64,000 nucleotides of DNA. Source: Ignavibacteria bacterium (lineage in GTDB: Bacteria; Bacteroidota; Ignavibacteria; Kapaibacteriales; UBA4661). The notes beneath the pieces were generated by a model. The model ran no database searches. It was not told the DNA's origin and saw only the letters and a list, made by a program, of their open reading frames with translations. Every line of letters starts with the position of its first letter. Position 1 is the first letter of the stretch. Position numbers and translations under genes: made by a program. The stretch spans positions 1-64,000 of the forward strand of contig JAAFIV010000026.1 of the NCBI GenBank assembly GCA_013298775.1. The letters are read 5' to 3'. Of the stretch, positions 40,659-51,934 are shown one piece after another.

Positions 40659-43600
40659 TCAGGGCTTCCGCGTCGCACCATTTCGTGCGCGATTGTTCCA
40701 AATGCGGTTCAGGTCTTTGGTGGTAATAATACCGTTCAGGTCGGCATCGGCGCGAAGATAGCCTTCTTGAAACACTTGATTCCATGCTGCTTGTGGGACG
40801 GCATCGTAATCGAAACGGTTGATTTCTCCTTCTTTGCCAAAAATGTCGCCACTACGCATTCCAAGTCGCGCAATGCCAAGTGCCGATAACTCCAGTACAC
40901 GAGCCGATTGGACGCTATTTGCAAGTGCGCTCGCCTGGCGGAAGTCAAGATTAATGCGGCTTGCGGGCAATATTTTTACGAGCGAACTCAAGCCCACCGT
41001 CGTATGATTGCGATGATGCACGAAGACTTGAAAATCCTCATTCTCGTTGGGAAGTTCGATTTGAAGCGGTGTTTGGAGGTTTGTGCCAAGCACTTCGCCA
41101 TCCGAGCGGACAAGCGCGGGCAACCACAGACTTTGCGCATCGAAGCGGAAGGGGCGCAATTCTAGGAGCAGCCAATCCGTAATGCCCAGATTCGGTGCGG
41201 TGTTTGGCGGTGGCAAAGGAGCAATGAAGCGCGTATTTGCAAGCTGGGAAATCTGCGCGGTTTCGGTCGCGTTAAAATCATTTGGCAAAAGATTCAGTGC
41301 CGCGAGCGTCGTGCGCATTCGCCCTTCGGCAAGCACCGAACCCAGTAAATATGCGGGTTCAAACGCTCCTTCCAACAACACTTTTCCTGCAAGAAAGGCT
41401 CGTGGCAAGACCGTAAAAGCAGTATCTACGCCGAGTGCAAGGCGGAACGGTTCATCATTTCTCTCATCGTTCCTTGTGCGAAGCCCTGTCCACGTAACGC
41501 TATCCATCACGCCCCATTGCCAAAAACCGCTCTCCGATGCACGATTCCACGCCGTGCGAATTGTGGGGCGCAAGGGAATACCAAGCGTTGTCCACGAATT
41601 TACTTGTGAAGATGCTGTCTGCGGAAGAGCGCATTGCAACACAATACGAGATTTCTCCACGTCCGCACTTTCGTCAAAATCCTGCACACGCCACGCATAG
41701 CCAAGCCGCATGAAACCTAGTTCTGCAAGCTCATTTGCATTCATTGGCGTAGCATTATTGTTCCGAAATTGCAAAAAGAGTGCGCGGCGAACTTTTGTTG
41801 TGTCGTTCTCTTCCAACGCTGTGTTTGTGCGAAGGATACGCGGCAAGGTTTGAGGAATAACGCGGCTTTCGAGCAATATTTCGCTTGGAGAAGTCTGTGC
41901 TTGAAGAAAGCGGACGCTGGTAAAACGATTATTCAAAAGCCGCGAAAGCGTGTCGCGGAGCGCGGTACGGCGGAATGTGCCGATAATTGCCGCAGAATCA
42001 GTCAGGAACTCAGGACTGATGCGGGGATTGCGGAAATGGAGTATTGTGCGAGGATTGGCTGCAGTATCGGTAAAAATAGCCGAAGCAATGCGCAGAGAAT
42101 CCAGCACCGACGCGCTCTGCGTGAGCGTGTAGCCGCGAGCATTGAGAACGCTGAGTGTGCGAAGCGCGGTGGAATCCTGCGGAAGTTCGCCCGTTGCTGT
42201 CATTGCGCGTTGTCCAAGCGTTTGCACGTGAATACGCCCTGTGCGGAGCGGCTCGGTCGAAAGGCTGCTTTCGGCGCGGCGCGTGATGCGGAGGTCATCT
42301 TCCAAAAGCAAATTCGCTCGCTCACGAAGGCGGAACGCGCCTTGCACGAGATTCAACCGCGCCCTGAGGACAAGGCTGCGTCCCGCTTCTGGGCTTTCGG
42401 CAATCACAACGCCGCGTGGATTTTCAATCGAACAACCATCCAACGTACCAAAGCCCTGAATGCTCTGCGTTTGCGAGCCAACAAGACGCAACAGCGAGCT
42501 TTTACGCGGCGCAGAGAGCGTTCCATTGAAGAGCATTCCGCCGAAAAGATTGCACTCGCCATTGGCGGCAAGGCTCATATTTGCTTGTGCCGAGACGAAA
42601 AGCGAGTCGGAAATGAGGATTGGTGCGGTTTCAGCATTGAATTTCTCGGAGCGTCCTTCGAGTGCGAGCCGCGCATAGCGCAGGGACGGGACGTTTTGGC
42701 GTTCTGCGGGCAAAATGGCGGTATTTTCCATGCGCACAGAATCACCCACAAAGCGCGTCCAGCCTTGTATTGCGGCTTGTTGGAATTGCGTCCGCGTGCC
42801 GCGCTGCCTGAGCGTTCCAGCATTGTGAATGATTCCCGAACTCTCCAGTGTTTGTGCGGTTTCTAGGCGTATTCCGTTGAATATTGTTCCAGCATTTGAG
42901 CAGCTTTGTACAGCAAAAATGGCTGAGTCCGCGCCTTCTTTTGGAGTGAATAGCACCACGCCGCGCAGCGCGGGATTGAGATTTGGTGAGGCTTTAAGGC
43001 GTTGTAGTTCGCTGAATCCAACAAGTGCCGCCAGCGTGGAATCAGCAAAAAGTGTATCACGGGAAATTGAGCCAGATTGCCCTGTAAGCCTGATTGTACC
43101 TGATTTCCACGTGCGCACAAGCGGCGGGCGTTCATCGGCAAACGTGCTGTCATCGCTTGTGGGCAGAAAACCTAGGAGTAGTGAGGCATTTGGGGCAGAC
43201 GTGCAAGCAATATCTTGTGCAAGGAGTGTTCCCTCATCGGAAGCCGTTTCGCGGATTTGCCCCAGTGCTGACGCGCCATCCAGCGCGGTGCGGCGAAATC
43301 CAAGATGAACGGTGTGCCGCACTTCCACGCAATCGCTCGGCGTGGGCTGCCTGAGGAGATTCCACGTGAGCGGATTCGACCAGCGACCATTTGCCACAGA
43401 CCGCATCAGTTCTTGCTTGCCGCGCATAATGATTTCCTCGCCAGAGCGAATCCGAAACGCAGATTGCGCTTCATTACTCATTGCAAATTGCTCGACAATT
43501 CCAAAGCCAAGTGCTGATGCGGTGTCGCGGAGAAGCTGCGTTGTGGCAATGCGCCGTGCGGTGTCGCGTGGAGCGGGATTGCTTGGTATTGCAAAAAAGG

Positions 43601-45308
43601 AAAGGTGCGCTTCATTGGAGGACCGAAAAGGCGGTAAAATCTCGCTTGCGCGGTAGGCGAGTTGTAGATTTCCTGACCACGTTTGTCCTTGCGGCAACGT
43701 TTCGGAATATTGAACCCGAATGCGGCGGCGGACATCGTTTTCCGCCAAGTACGCAAGCGGCTCTGCGCCTTGCAGAAGGCTGATGGTGAGCGTGTCGGGC
43801 GCGGTACGGCTGGTGAAGAGCATTCGCGTGGCGGCATTGGAAAAAACGTAATTACCCGAAAGCCCAGCAAGGACGCGCTTTACCGAGCCGCGCACTTCTG
43901 AAAGTGCGGTGTATTCGACGCGAGCATCGGGATTCATCACCAAGAGAACTGCGCTAGAATCAAGATTTGGAACGGTGTTTGGGAGAATACTTACGTTTTG
44001 CAAAGGAAGTAAATCTAGGAAGCTACTATTCATGCGAAAATCGCCTGCAATGCTGATAATTGCTGTGGTTTGCGACGGTACGGGCGTGGAGGCAATTCGT
44101 TTTTCTGAGAAGTCGCAGTGCAGATTACCGTAGGGCGCAGTGGGCAAGGTACGCATGATTTCTTGCGGAAAGGATTGCACTGCTCTGGAATCCGCAGTAT
44201 TCCTTGCTTCATAGACAACGAGACTTTGCGTGTGGAATTGCGTATTGCCGAGCGCGGCGCGTTCATTCATCAGATTGCCACGAATGCGAAGTGTCTGTGA
44301 AGCAGTTGTGAGGCGGAGTTCAGCAAGGGCAGGAGCGGCAGCACTTGTGGGAATGCGGCTTATGTCAGCAAGACGAAGCGTTGAGCCTGTTTGGATGAGT
44401 ATTTCTGCGGTGTTCAGGCGTGGCGAAAAAAGACCATGCACAACGCGAACTTCGCGCACAGCAAAGATGGATTGCCCAGAACCTAGCATGAGTGCGCCTT
44501 GTAGCAGACCTGTGGTTGCAAGCGTTCCAATTTCAATGTTTCCGCGCTGCAAGGTCGTGGCGGGAAAGTCTGCCGTTGTGCCGATATTGAGCGTTCCCCA
44601 AACCTGTAAACCTGCTTCATTGCTGGGGTTTTGACGAAAACTTCCGCGCGTGGTAAGTGTTGTTCTGGCTTCAACGCGCTTGGCGGCTTGTGTGCCGCGT
44701 TGAATCTCGACGTTGTTGTAGGCTTCATCGCCCAAAAGCGTTTGCAATGCGCTGTTGTCGAAATAGAGCGTTCCCTCGTAAAGCCGCGTCCCACCTTGCG
44801 CGGTGAAGCGTCCTGCTTGCGCATCATCGCCGCCGATATAGACGGCATCAGGGATGCGTTTTGCGGATGCGCCGCTGAGGTCGAGATTGCTATACCAGCG
44901 AGCGTGGAGGTTTTGCGTGAGAGCGACATTTGCATTCGTGTAGCGCACCATTCCGCCAATGCGTGATGCTGCCTGCGCTCCAAGCGGTGCATTGCCTGTG
45001 AAGCGATTCGTTGTACCGAGAAATTCTATTGTTCCCGCATTGCGGACGTTGATGAGATTGGCATTGGTATTGCGTACTTCGCCCGTATTGGAGCGTATGC
45101 GGAGCGTTGCGCCTGTGCCATTCAGGAAATTTCCTTGCTGGTCGTTCAGGAAATGTTGGGCGTGGAGAGTGGGGAGAATCCAGCAGTGAAGCACCCCGAA
45201 GAGGAATGCAACAGAGATTCTCTCCAACAGGGAATGCTTGAAGAAACGACGGAGATGTGGCGCACAAACCTTGTATTGGCGCGGGTTCTGAACTTCAGCC
45301 TTCATCAT
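40659..45308 (-). CDS. Very large secreted/surface protein with dockerin/EF-hand-like C-terminus
   Basis: 1549 aa; N-terminal hydrophobic segment ending LHAQ; NTNANLINVRNAGTIEFLG repeats; C-terminal RADADLNGIITTKDLNRIWNNR. Confidence 0.75.
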   Translation of the reverse strand: MMKAEVQNPRQYKVCAPHLRRFFKHSLLERISVAFLFGVLHCWILPTLHAQHFLNDQQGNFLNGTGATLRIRSNTGEVRNTNANLINVRNAGTIEFLGTTNRFTGNAPLGAQAASRIGGMVRYTNANVALTQNLHARWYSNLDLSGASAKRIPDAVYIGGDDAQAGRFTAQGGTRLYEGTLYFDNSALQTLLGDEAYNNVEIQRGTQAAKRVEARTTLTTRGSFRQNPSNEAGLQVWGTLNIGTTADFPATTLQRGNIEIGTLATTGLLQGALMLGSGQSIFAVREVRVVHGLFSPRLNTAEILIQTGSTLRLADISRIPTSAAAPALAELRLTTASQTLRIRGNLMNERAALGNTQFHTQSLVVYEARNTADSRAVQSFPQEIMRTLPTAPYGNLHCDFSEKRIASTPVPSQTTAIISIAGDFRMNSSFLDLLPLQNVSILPNTVPNLDSSAVLLVMNPDARVEYTALSEVRGSVKRVLAGLSGNYVFSNAATRMLFTSRTAPDTLTISLLQGAEPLAYLAENDVRRRIRVQYSETLPQGQTWSGNLQLAYRASEILPPFRSSNEAHLSFFAIPSNPAPRDTARRIATTQLLRDTASALGFGIVEQFAMSNEAQSAFRIRSGEEIIMRGKQELMRSVANGRWSNPLTWNLLRQPTPSDCVEVRHTVHLGFRRTALDGASALGQIRETASDEGTLLAQDIACTSAPNASLLLGFLPTSDDSTFADERPPLVRTWKSGTIRLTGQSGSISRDTLFADSTLAALVGFSELQRLKASPNLNPALRGVVLFTPKEGADSAIFAVQSCSNAGTIFNGIRLETAQTLESSGIIHNAGTLRQRGTRTQFQQAAIQGWTRFVGDSVRMENTAILPAERQNVPSLRYARLALEGRSEKFNAETAPILISDSLFVSAQANMSLAANGECNLFGGMLFNGTLSAPRKSSLLRLVGSQTQSIQGFGTLDGCSIENPRGVVIAESPEAGRSLVLRARLNLVQGAFRLRERANLLLEDDLRITRRAESSLSTEPLRTGRIHVQTLGQRAMTATGELPQDSTALRTLSVLNARGYTLTQSASVLDSLRIASAIFTDTAANPRTILHFRNPRISPEFLTDSAAIIGTFRRTALRDTLSRLLNNRFTSVRFLQAQTSPSEILLESRVIPQTLPRILRTNTALEENDTTKVRRALFLQFRNNNATPMNANELAELGFMRLGYAWRVQDFDESADVEKSRIVLQCALPQTASSQVNSWTTLGIPLRPTIRTAWNRASESGFWQWGVMDSVTWTGLRTRNDERNDEPFRLALGVDTAFTVLPRAFLAGKVLLEGAFEPAYLLGSVLAEGRMRTTLAALNLLPNDFNATETAQISQLANTRFIAPLPPPNTAPNLGITDWLLLELRPFRFDAQSLWLPALVRSDGEVLGTNLQTPLQIELPNENEDFQVFVHHRNHTTVGLSSLVKILPASRINLDFRQASALANSVQSARVLELSALGIARLGMRSGDIFGKEGEINRFDYDAVPQAAWNQVFQEGYLRADADLNGIITTKDLNRIWNNRARNGATRKP

Positions 45309-45326
45309 TCAGATTTCATCCTTCTC

Positions 45327-46001
45327 TTACGTCATAAACAAATATGGTTTCCAGCGTTCATCAATTTCGCCGCCCATATTTTTGATGAAGGTTACGTGGC
45401 TAGGACGGCGCGGTGTTTTGAGGAGCTTCAGCCCAGCTTCTTCGGGTGTGCGATTACCCTTTTTTGTGTTGCAGCGAATACACGCCGTTGCAAGGTTTTC
45501 CCACGTGTCTGTGCCGCCTTTGGATTTTGGCTGAATGTGGTCGAGCGTAAGTGGGGGCTTGGTTGAGCCGCAGTATTGGCAACGGTGCGCGTCGCGGCGC
45601 ATGACGTTTTTGCGAGAAAGCTCCACCTTTTTCACAGGAACATGGATGTAGCGGCTCAGGCGAATCACGCTTGGATGCTTGAACATATTGCGTACCGAGC
45701 GGATAGAGCGGTTCTCATTGCTGATGACAATTTCAGCTTTCATCAGAAAGAGCAAACTCATTGCTTTTTTGACGTTGCAAACGCTAATCGGCTCGTAGCT
45801 TTGGTTCAAGACTAGCACACGCCCGCTCATGGAGTACGATACTTGTTCGTAATCGTCGCTATCATGGAGAAAAGCAAGGGGGTGAAAATCGTGGAGAGCA
45901 GCCGAGTACGCGGTATGTGCGGTGAATTGTGGGAAAGCAGCACCTTGATAGATATGGTTTACCATTAGAAACCGATTGAAAAAACTGCGTTTACAGTGCA
46001 T
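45327..46001 (-). CDS. HNH endonuclease; start uncertain (45830 possible)
   Basis: RDAHRCQYCGSTKPPLTLDHIQPKSKGGTDTWENLATACIRCNTKKGNRTPEEA. Confidence 0.9.
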   Translation of the reverse strand: MHCKRSFFNRFLMVNHIYQGAAFPQFTAHTAYSAALHDFHPLAFLHDSDDYEQVSYSMSGRVLVLNQSYEPISVCNVKKAMSLLFLMKAEIVISNENRSIRSVRNMFKHPSVIRLSRYIHVPVKKVELSRKNVMRRDAHRCQYCGSTKPPLTLDHIQPKSKGGTDTWENLATACIRCNTKKGNRTPEEAGLKLLKTPRRPSHVTFIKNMGGEIDERWKPYLFMT

Positions 46002-46241
46002 AAAATACAGAGGAAGTTCGACAAATTCAAGTCTGGAAGTGATTGTGATGAAAGATTTATTTTGGTGAGAAATACCATAATAACCGTTGTTATTGTTCTA
46101 GCGACAAAGCCTGTATTGTTGCGCCTTCCAGATGTTTAGATGTATTGTTCTTCTTCTTCGATATAGCGCGAATGCACTTCATTAACAGAAATAGTTTGGA
46201 TAGTAATAAAAAAACCATTACTTTAGTATTCTATCTAAGAC

Positions 46242-46314
<73 letters not shown>

Positions 46315-46315
46315 C

Positions 46316-46355
46316 AAAAAAAGCCGCATGAACATACGTGTTTATGCGGCTTTTC
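46316..46355 (+). terminator. Terminator after initiator tRNA
   Basis: AAAAAAAGCCGCATGAACATACGTGTTTATGCGGCTTTT. Confidence 0.8.
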
Positions 46356-46855
46356 TCTTGTAATGCGCTACAAGACAGATATTTCAAGCAATACAGAGGA
46401 CTTTTAGGCAAACGCCCGCTCTTCAAACATTCCGAAGCGTTCCAAATACGCTGTAATAATTGAAACCGATTGCGGAAATGGCAATCCTGCACCACCACAA
46501 GCACCAAAGAATGACATGGAAATTATACCTGCGCGAGGCGTAATTGCAGGAATTATTGTGTTTGATTGTTTGACCACGTACACGAGTTCCGAAGCCAGAT
46601 ACAGACGCGGATTGACGAAAAAAAAACTATTCCCCAAAGAGCATACCGTCATAGGTATTGAAAATTTTTCTGACGCGCTCCTTCTGCTCTTTCGCGGAGA
46701 GAATTTCGGGAAACTGGTGCTGGAAGTTGCATAAGTAGCGGCGTGAATACACGCCCTTTTTATACCAGAAAAAGTGAGGTTTATCCCATATTGTACGTTT
46801 GGATTTATGTAGCTTTGTAGCAAGTACAGTCTCAGTAACCCAAAAGTATTTTCCC

Positions 46856-47473
46856 ATGAACATCACAATTATCGGCTCCGGCAACGTCGGTGGCGCACTT
46901 GCCATCGGCTTTCGCAAAGAAGGACACAGCGTCATTTTGGGCGTGAAAGACCCCGCGATTCCTTTCAAGGGCAAAGACATTGCACTTGAATACAACTTCC
47001 CATTTTACGCCATTTCGGAGGCGGCGCAAAAAAGCGAGGTGATTGTGATTGCCGCGCCTGCGCATTTTGCCCACGACATTGCACAAAAGCTCGGTGATGT
47101 GAAAGGGAAAGTTATCATTGACACCATGAATGCGGTGATGAAAAAGCCCGCCAATTACGCCAACGCAAGCGAAGCAATTTTAGATAATTGCAACTGTACC
47201 GACGTTGTGAAATGCTTCAATACAACAGGTGCAGAAAATATGGCAAACCCTCATTACAACGGCGTTTCGCTGGATATGTTCGTCGCAGGAGACAGCACAA
47301 AAGGAAAGCAAATAGCGATGCAGCTTGCAAAGGATATTGGCTTTGAAAATTGCTACGATTTTGGTGGGAATGATAAATTTTCTGCGTTAGAAAACTTCGC
47401 TTTTGCATGGATAAACCTTGCCATGATGCAGAAAATGGGGCGTAACATCGGTTTCAAACTTCTCAAACGCTGA
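46856..47473 (+). CDS. NADPH-dependent oxidoreductase, F420-reductase-like Rossmann protein
   Basis: MNITIIGSGNVGGALAIGFRKEGHSVILGVKDP; VVKCFNTTGAENMANP. Confidence 0.85.
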   Translation: MNITIIGSGNVGGALAIGFRKEGHSVILGVKDPAIPFKGKDIALEYNFPFYAISEAAQKSEVIVIAAPAHFAHDIAQKLGDVKGKVIIDTMNAVMKKPANYANASEAILDNCNCTDVVKCFNTTGAENMANPHYNGVSLDMFVAGDSTKGKQIAMQLAKDIGFENCYDFGGNDKFSALENFAFAWINLAMMQKMGRNIGFKLLKR

Positions 47474-47495
47474 TTCTATCTCCTTTCCAAGCAAA

Positions 47496-48425
47496 ATGGC
47501 ACAATCACTCCAAACCATCCCAACCTTCAACCTTGACACTGACTATCGCTCCGTTCATAAAGAAAAAACGGTGGTGAGCAGTTTTGGTATGGATAGCACG
47601 AACAGCCTGCTGGATAGCGGCTTTGGGCTGTATTCGTCGGAAGGAGTGAAAGCGAAAATTGGTCCTCTGAAATCGCAGTTTTACCGTGTAGCTCTGTGTT
47701 TGCGGGGCGAGGTGGATGTGGAGTGTGGTTTGGAGCGGTTTCGACACAGCGCAGGAACGATTCATTTCAATTTTCCCGGACAGCTTTTTTCGCTTGAAAA
47801 CAAGACCGACGATATGTTTGCCTACTACGCGCTTTTCACGCAAGAATTTATCGAAGAAGTTCTGCAAGCAACGAGAATACAGCTTGCGTACCCGTTTTTG
47901 GACTATGCTGGAGTACCGTTTTTTCAGCTTTCCGATGATGAAGCACGGGAAATTGAAGAGATTTTTCTAGAAATGAACGAGGAACTCCTGCGCAATTTTC
48001 CCGACAGAAACCGAGCAATCAAGCTGCTTCTAGCGATACTGCTTCTGAAAGCAAAGCGAAGTTACGTGCGGCAGGAACTCACGATGCTGTACCACAATCC
48101 GAAAGCCTCATCGCTCGTGGTACGTTTCAAAAAGCTGGTGGCACAGCACTTTTTAACCATTCGCAGCGTCAGCGACTACGCCAGCAAACTTGCCGTTTCC
48201 CCGAAACATTTGAGCAAAATTATCAAGCATGAATCGGGCAAAAATCCCAGTGATTTTATTGATGAAATGCTGCTTATGGAAGTCCAATGTATGCTGCGTT
48301 ATACCGACCTCAGCGTCGCCGAAATCTCCTACCAACTTGAATTTGCAGACCCGTCGCATCTAACCAAATTTTTTAAGAAACACACAAACACAACGCCACT
48401 TCAGTATCGAAATGACGTTGTGTAA
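47496..48425 (+). CDS. AraC-family transcriptional regulator
   Basis: KLAVSPKHLSKIIKHESGKNPSDFIDEMLLMEVQCMLRYTDLSVAEISYQLEFADPSHLTKFFKKHTNTTPLQYR. Confidence 0.95.
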   Translation: MAQSLQTIPTFNLDTDYRSVHKEKTVVSSFGMDSTNSLLDSGFGLYSSEGVKAKIGPLKSQFYRVALCLRGEVDVECGLERFRHSAGTIHFNFPGQLFSLENKTDDMFAYYALFTQEFIEEVLQATRIQLAYPFLDYAGVPFFQLSDDEAREIEEIFLEMNEELLRNFPDRNRAIKLLLAILLLKAKRSYVRQELTMLYHNPKASSLVVRFKKLVAQHFLTIRSVSDYASKLAVSPKHLSKIIKHESGKNPSDFIDEMLLMEVQCMLRYTDLSVAEISYQLEFADPSHLTKFFKKHTNTTPLQYRNDVV

Positions 48426-48540
48426 TGGGGTTTTCACGGATTTGATTAGAATTTCTCACCTACCATCAATAGCGAAAAAATCCATCCCATTTCTAATGCG
48501 GGTAGGTGTTCTAAAGGGCGCGTAAAAACTAGCTTTCTGC

Positions 48541-48626
48541 GTGAGGGTCTGACTTCTTCGTCAGGCTCTCACTTCCTTTGGGTGTAAAAACAAAGTGAGA
48601 GCCTCAATAGGAATTGAGACCCTCAC
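48541..48626. repeat. Family E double-palindrome element
   Basis: GTGAGGGTCTGAC-TTCTTC-GTCAGGCTCTCAC ... GTGAGAGCCTCAA-TAGGAA-TTGAGACCCTCAC. Confidence 0.9.
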
Positions 48627-48661
48627 AGCCCGCATAATCTCTGTAAAATGATGTAATTTCC

Positions 48662-50434
48662 CTACGCCGATAATACTTTCATACGACGCAGTGGTACGGT
48701 ATTCAGCGATTCGGAAGAGATAAATCGTAGCGAACCGACGTTAAATTGGCTTACTGAGCGTTGAACATTGTCCATGCCTGTTGAAAGTCCTTGAATCGTG
48801 CGCGAAATATCTGCAATCCCTGATGCAGTCTGCTGTGTAAAGGTGCTGATAAAGTCCATATTTCGGGCGATGTCGTTGCTGGTCGCGCTTTGCTGAACAC
48901 TTGCCGTCGCTGCGTGTGCGATAGAATCTGCTACTGAACGTGTGCGGTTGATAATGTGTTTGAACGTCTCTACGGCTTGCTCTGCGGCTTGTTTACTGCG
49001 CCGGACGTGGGTATCGCCTTCGTGCATTGCTTTTACTGCTGTTTGAGTATCGGTTTGTACTTTCTTCAGCATGGTCGAAATTTCTTTTGTTGCCTTTTGT
49101 GTGCGCTCAGCGAGTTTCCGAACTTCATCGGCAACAACCGCAAAGCCGCGTCCCGCCTCACCTGCACGTGCCGCTTCGATAGCTGCATTCAACGCAAGGA
49201 GATTTGTTTGGTCAGCGATTTCCTCAATCGTTTGCGTGATTTCTCCAATTTCTTCGCTGGATTTTCCGAGATTGTCAATCATTGCAGCAGAGCGTTGAGC
49301 GGAGTTCGCCAAGGCAGACATTCCCTCAATCGTGGCAAGAATAACCGCCCCACCATTATGCGCTTCTTCACTGGTTTCGTTTGCCTCACGAGCCGCTTCC
49401 GATGCGTGGTGCGAGGTTTCTTCAATGGTTTTCGACATTTGCTGCATCGCGCCAGCGATTTGCATTACTCGCGCACTTTGCTCATGCACACCCGAATCCA
49501 GTGCAAATGCTTGCTCGGAGATATGTTCACCAGAAGTGGATGCCGTCAAAAGAGCTTCAAATGTGGTTTGTACCATTTGCTGGAAGTTTTCAATTGACGT
49601 ATTCAAGCCTTGCGCAAGTCTTCCCAAATCACCCGAATACTGCTCGCTAAAGCGCACAGTTAGGTCGCCGGAAGCAAATCGTTCAATTCCCATCAGCATT
49701 TGCTCAATACTTTCGGTGAGATAGGTGCGCTCCTGCTCACTTTGGCGGGCAAGCGTTTCTGCATTTTCTTTTTCGCGCTGAACTTCCACAGCAAGGTTTT
49801 GAGCGTGTTCCAGCGAATCTTGTACGGCTGCTTTTGCTTTTGCGGCGGAGGCTAAGGCGCGGTCTTTGCTTGTTTCTAAAAGGCTTGTGAAAAGATAAAT
49901 GATAATCACTCCGCCCGGAAAGCCCATGAGTGCGAGCGGGAAACGCGCTGAATCAGCGACGAGTTTTGGTAACGTAACACCGTACCATTGCGCTCCAACA
50001 ATGGCTGTACATCCGATGATGACTACTCCCACCCAAAATTTGCCTGCCTCTTTACCAACGAGCAAAACGGCAACTATCGGGGAGACCAGTATCCACGCGA
50101 ACGTAGCGGGAGTATCAATACCGCCTGTGGTGAGAATGAGCGTGAGCATCGTTACACAAAAAATTCCGGCGAGATTATGCCCGATAACCTTTTCGGATGA
50201 GGTCCACCGAAGCAAAGGAAAATTCGACAGTGCTTGAAAAGCAACGAAAAGAATAAACGTCCCAAGAATGGGCGCATTGAAGGTAAAAAAGTACGTTGGA
50301 GCATACAGCAAACCTGCGACAAAAGAAATAGCAGCGATATTCAAGCCAAGACGAGCCTTGCGATAGGTTTCGGTATTGGGCTGAATCGTTGCGGGTATTT
50401 GGCGTTCAATGAATGAACTAACTGCGGAAAACAT
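48662..50434 (-). CDS. Methyl-accepting chemotaxis protein
   Basis: [50 protein letters not shown]-terminal TM segments. Confidence 0.97.
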   Translation of the reverse strand: MFSAVSSFIERQIPATIQPNTETYRKARLGLNIAAISFVAGLLYAPTYFFTFNAPILGTFILFVAFQALSNFPLLRWTSSEKVIGHNLAGIFCVTMLTLILTTGGIDTPATFAWILVSPIVAVLLVGKEAGKFWVGVVIIGCTAIVGAQWYGVTLPKLVADSARFPLALMGFPGGVIIIYLFTSLLETSKDRALASAAKAKAAVQDSLEHAQNLAVEVQREKENAETLARQSEQERTYLTESIEQMLMGIERFASGDLTVRFSEQYSGDLGRLAQGLNTSIENFQQMVQTTFEALLTASTSGEHISEQAFALDSGVHEQSARVMQIAGAMQQMSKTIEETSHHASEAAREANETSEEAHNGGAVILATIEGMSALANSAQRSAAMIDNLGKSSEEIGEITQTIEEIADQTNLLALNAAIEAARAGEAGRGFAVVADEVRKLAERTQKATKEISTMLKKVQTDTQTAVKAMHEGDTHVRRSKQAAEQAVETFKHIINRTRSVADSIAHAATASVQQSATSNDIARNMDFISTFTQQTASGIADISRTIQGLSTGMDNVQRSVSQFNVGSLRFISSESLNTVPLRRMKVLSA

Positions 50435-50648
50435 ATTTTCATCACAAATTGTGAAACAGAGTGTTTTCCTAAAGAACGCACAATTTGCTTTCAGGTTACA
50501 AAAAAAATGAAAATTGTTTGAGAAACCGGATGGGTGGGCGTAATGAAGAGCAGGGAAAGTGTTTTGATTATAGCATTTGAATTCAAATTACAAGTGAATT
50601 GCTTTCATGGGCGCAACAGTGAGAATTCCTGAAAAACGAGTAAAAATT

Positions 50649-51269
50649 TTATTCGTGTGTGTGCGGTGTATGGTCGCGCATCCACGTCCGCACTCGGTCA
50701 GGCAGCGAGTAGTAGAGAGCTATTCCGCCGAAAATAGCAAATGAGATAAATGGCGAAACGTATGCTAATGCTCCACCAAGCGCGTACAAAAGAAACGAGC
50801 GAATATTTCCGCGCAATACTTTGCGTTCTAATTCTTCCGAAGCGTGGTCGTGCATGAGTTGTGCCTTCAATCCAGCGTGTCTGCGAAGCATCATAAAACC
50901 CAGCGATGCGCCGGAAAACACCAAGCCGTAACACAAACTCGCAACAGGGCGAAACGGGTATTTTCCGACCAAATTATTCACAAACGGAATGAGCGTACAC
51001 CAAAACAGCAGGTGAAGATTATGCCACAGAAGCGGCATATCCACACGCTTTATCAGCCCCAGCACGTGATGGTGATTTATCCAAATAATCGCAACAGTTA
51101 CAAAACTCAGCGCGTAGGCGATGAACTGCGGCGCAAGCATAGGAACAAGTGTCCGAAAGGATGTTTGGTCATCTATTTGCGGCAGCTTGATTTCAAAAAC
51201 CATAAGCGTAATGATAATCGAAAAAACGCCATCGCTGAAGGCTTCTAAGCGAGATTTGGAGATGGTCAT
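50649..51269 (-). CDS. TMEM175-family potassium channel-like protein
   Basis: SRLEAFSDGVFSIIITLMVFEIKLP; multiple TM. Confidence 0.9.
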   Translation of the reverse strand: MTISKSRLEAFSDGVFSIIITLMVFEIKLPQIDDQTSFRTLVPMLAPQFIAYALSFVTVAIIWINHHHVLGLIKRVDMPLLWHNLHLLFWCTLIPFVNNLVGKYPFRPVASLCYGLVFSGASLGFMMLRRHAGLKAQLMHDHASEELERKVLRGNIRSFLLYALGGALAYVSPFISFAIFGGIALYYSLPDRVRTWMRDHTPHTHE

Positions 51270-51307
51270 GGCAATTTCTGCAACCTAAAAACATCAATGA
51301 AAGAAAC

Positions 51308-51934
51308 TTACTTTTTTCGTCCAACAAACCGTATAACCGAGCCTTTTCCAACATGAAATAGACCTTCGTTCAACTCAATTTCTTTTTCTACCAGTTCGAT
51401 AATTTCATACTGAGGAAAATCTGATTGCAGTTCTTCAATTGAGAACAAGGATGCAATATCCTTCGGACCACCAACGCTTGGGTTTTGAGAAACGTACTCA
51501 AAATGATTTTTGCTAAAAGCCTCAAAAATAACGAATCCGCCCGTACGCAAGTATTTGTCGAATGTTCTGTGATACAACGATTTAATCTCCGCAGGAAAGT
51601 GTGCGTAGATGAGCGCAATCGCATCAAATTGTTCGGCGGCATACATCAACGTTTGCAATTCACCGACCTGATAATCAATCGCTACATTTTTAGCTTCTGC
51701 AAGCCGCAGGGCTTTGTTTTTCCCTTCTATGCTGATGTCAAATGCTGAAACCGTCCAGCCCAGCGAAGCTGCAAACACTGCATTGCGCCCCTCACCTTCA
51801 GCTGGAAACAGTATTGTTCCAACGTCAGGCAGTTTTTCCAACTGTTCCTTGAGATAATTGTTCGGCTCTGTGCCAAAAGCAAACTCTTCTTTGCTATATC
51901 TGTCATTCCATCGGTCAAGCCAGGATTCATTCAT
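51308..51934 (-). CDS. Class I SAM-dependent methyltransferase
   Basis: [60 protein letters not shown]. Confidence 0.88.
   Translation of the reverse strand: MNESWLDRWNDRYSKEEFAFGTEPNNYLKEQLEKLPDVGTILFPAEGEGRNAVFAASLGWTVSAFDISIEGKNKALRLAEAKNVAIDYQVGELQTLMYAAEQFDAIALIYAHFPAEIKSLYHRTFDKYLRTGGFVIFEAFSKNHFEYVSQNPSVGGPKDIASLFSIEELQSDFPQYEIIELVEKEIELNEGLFHVGKGSVIRFVGRKK

Noticed and set aside
41769-42866. 365-aa plus-strand ORF inside the 1549-aa gene
   Set aside because: Antisense to a long coherent ORF; low-complexity basic/Cys-rich composition.
45327-46001. HNH gene as part of a mobile intron or homing element
   Set aside because: No intron or interrupted host gene around it; looks like a standalone common HNH protein.
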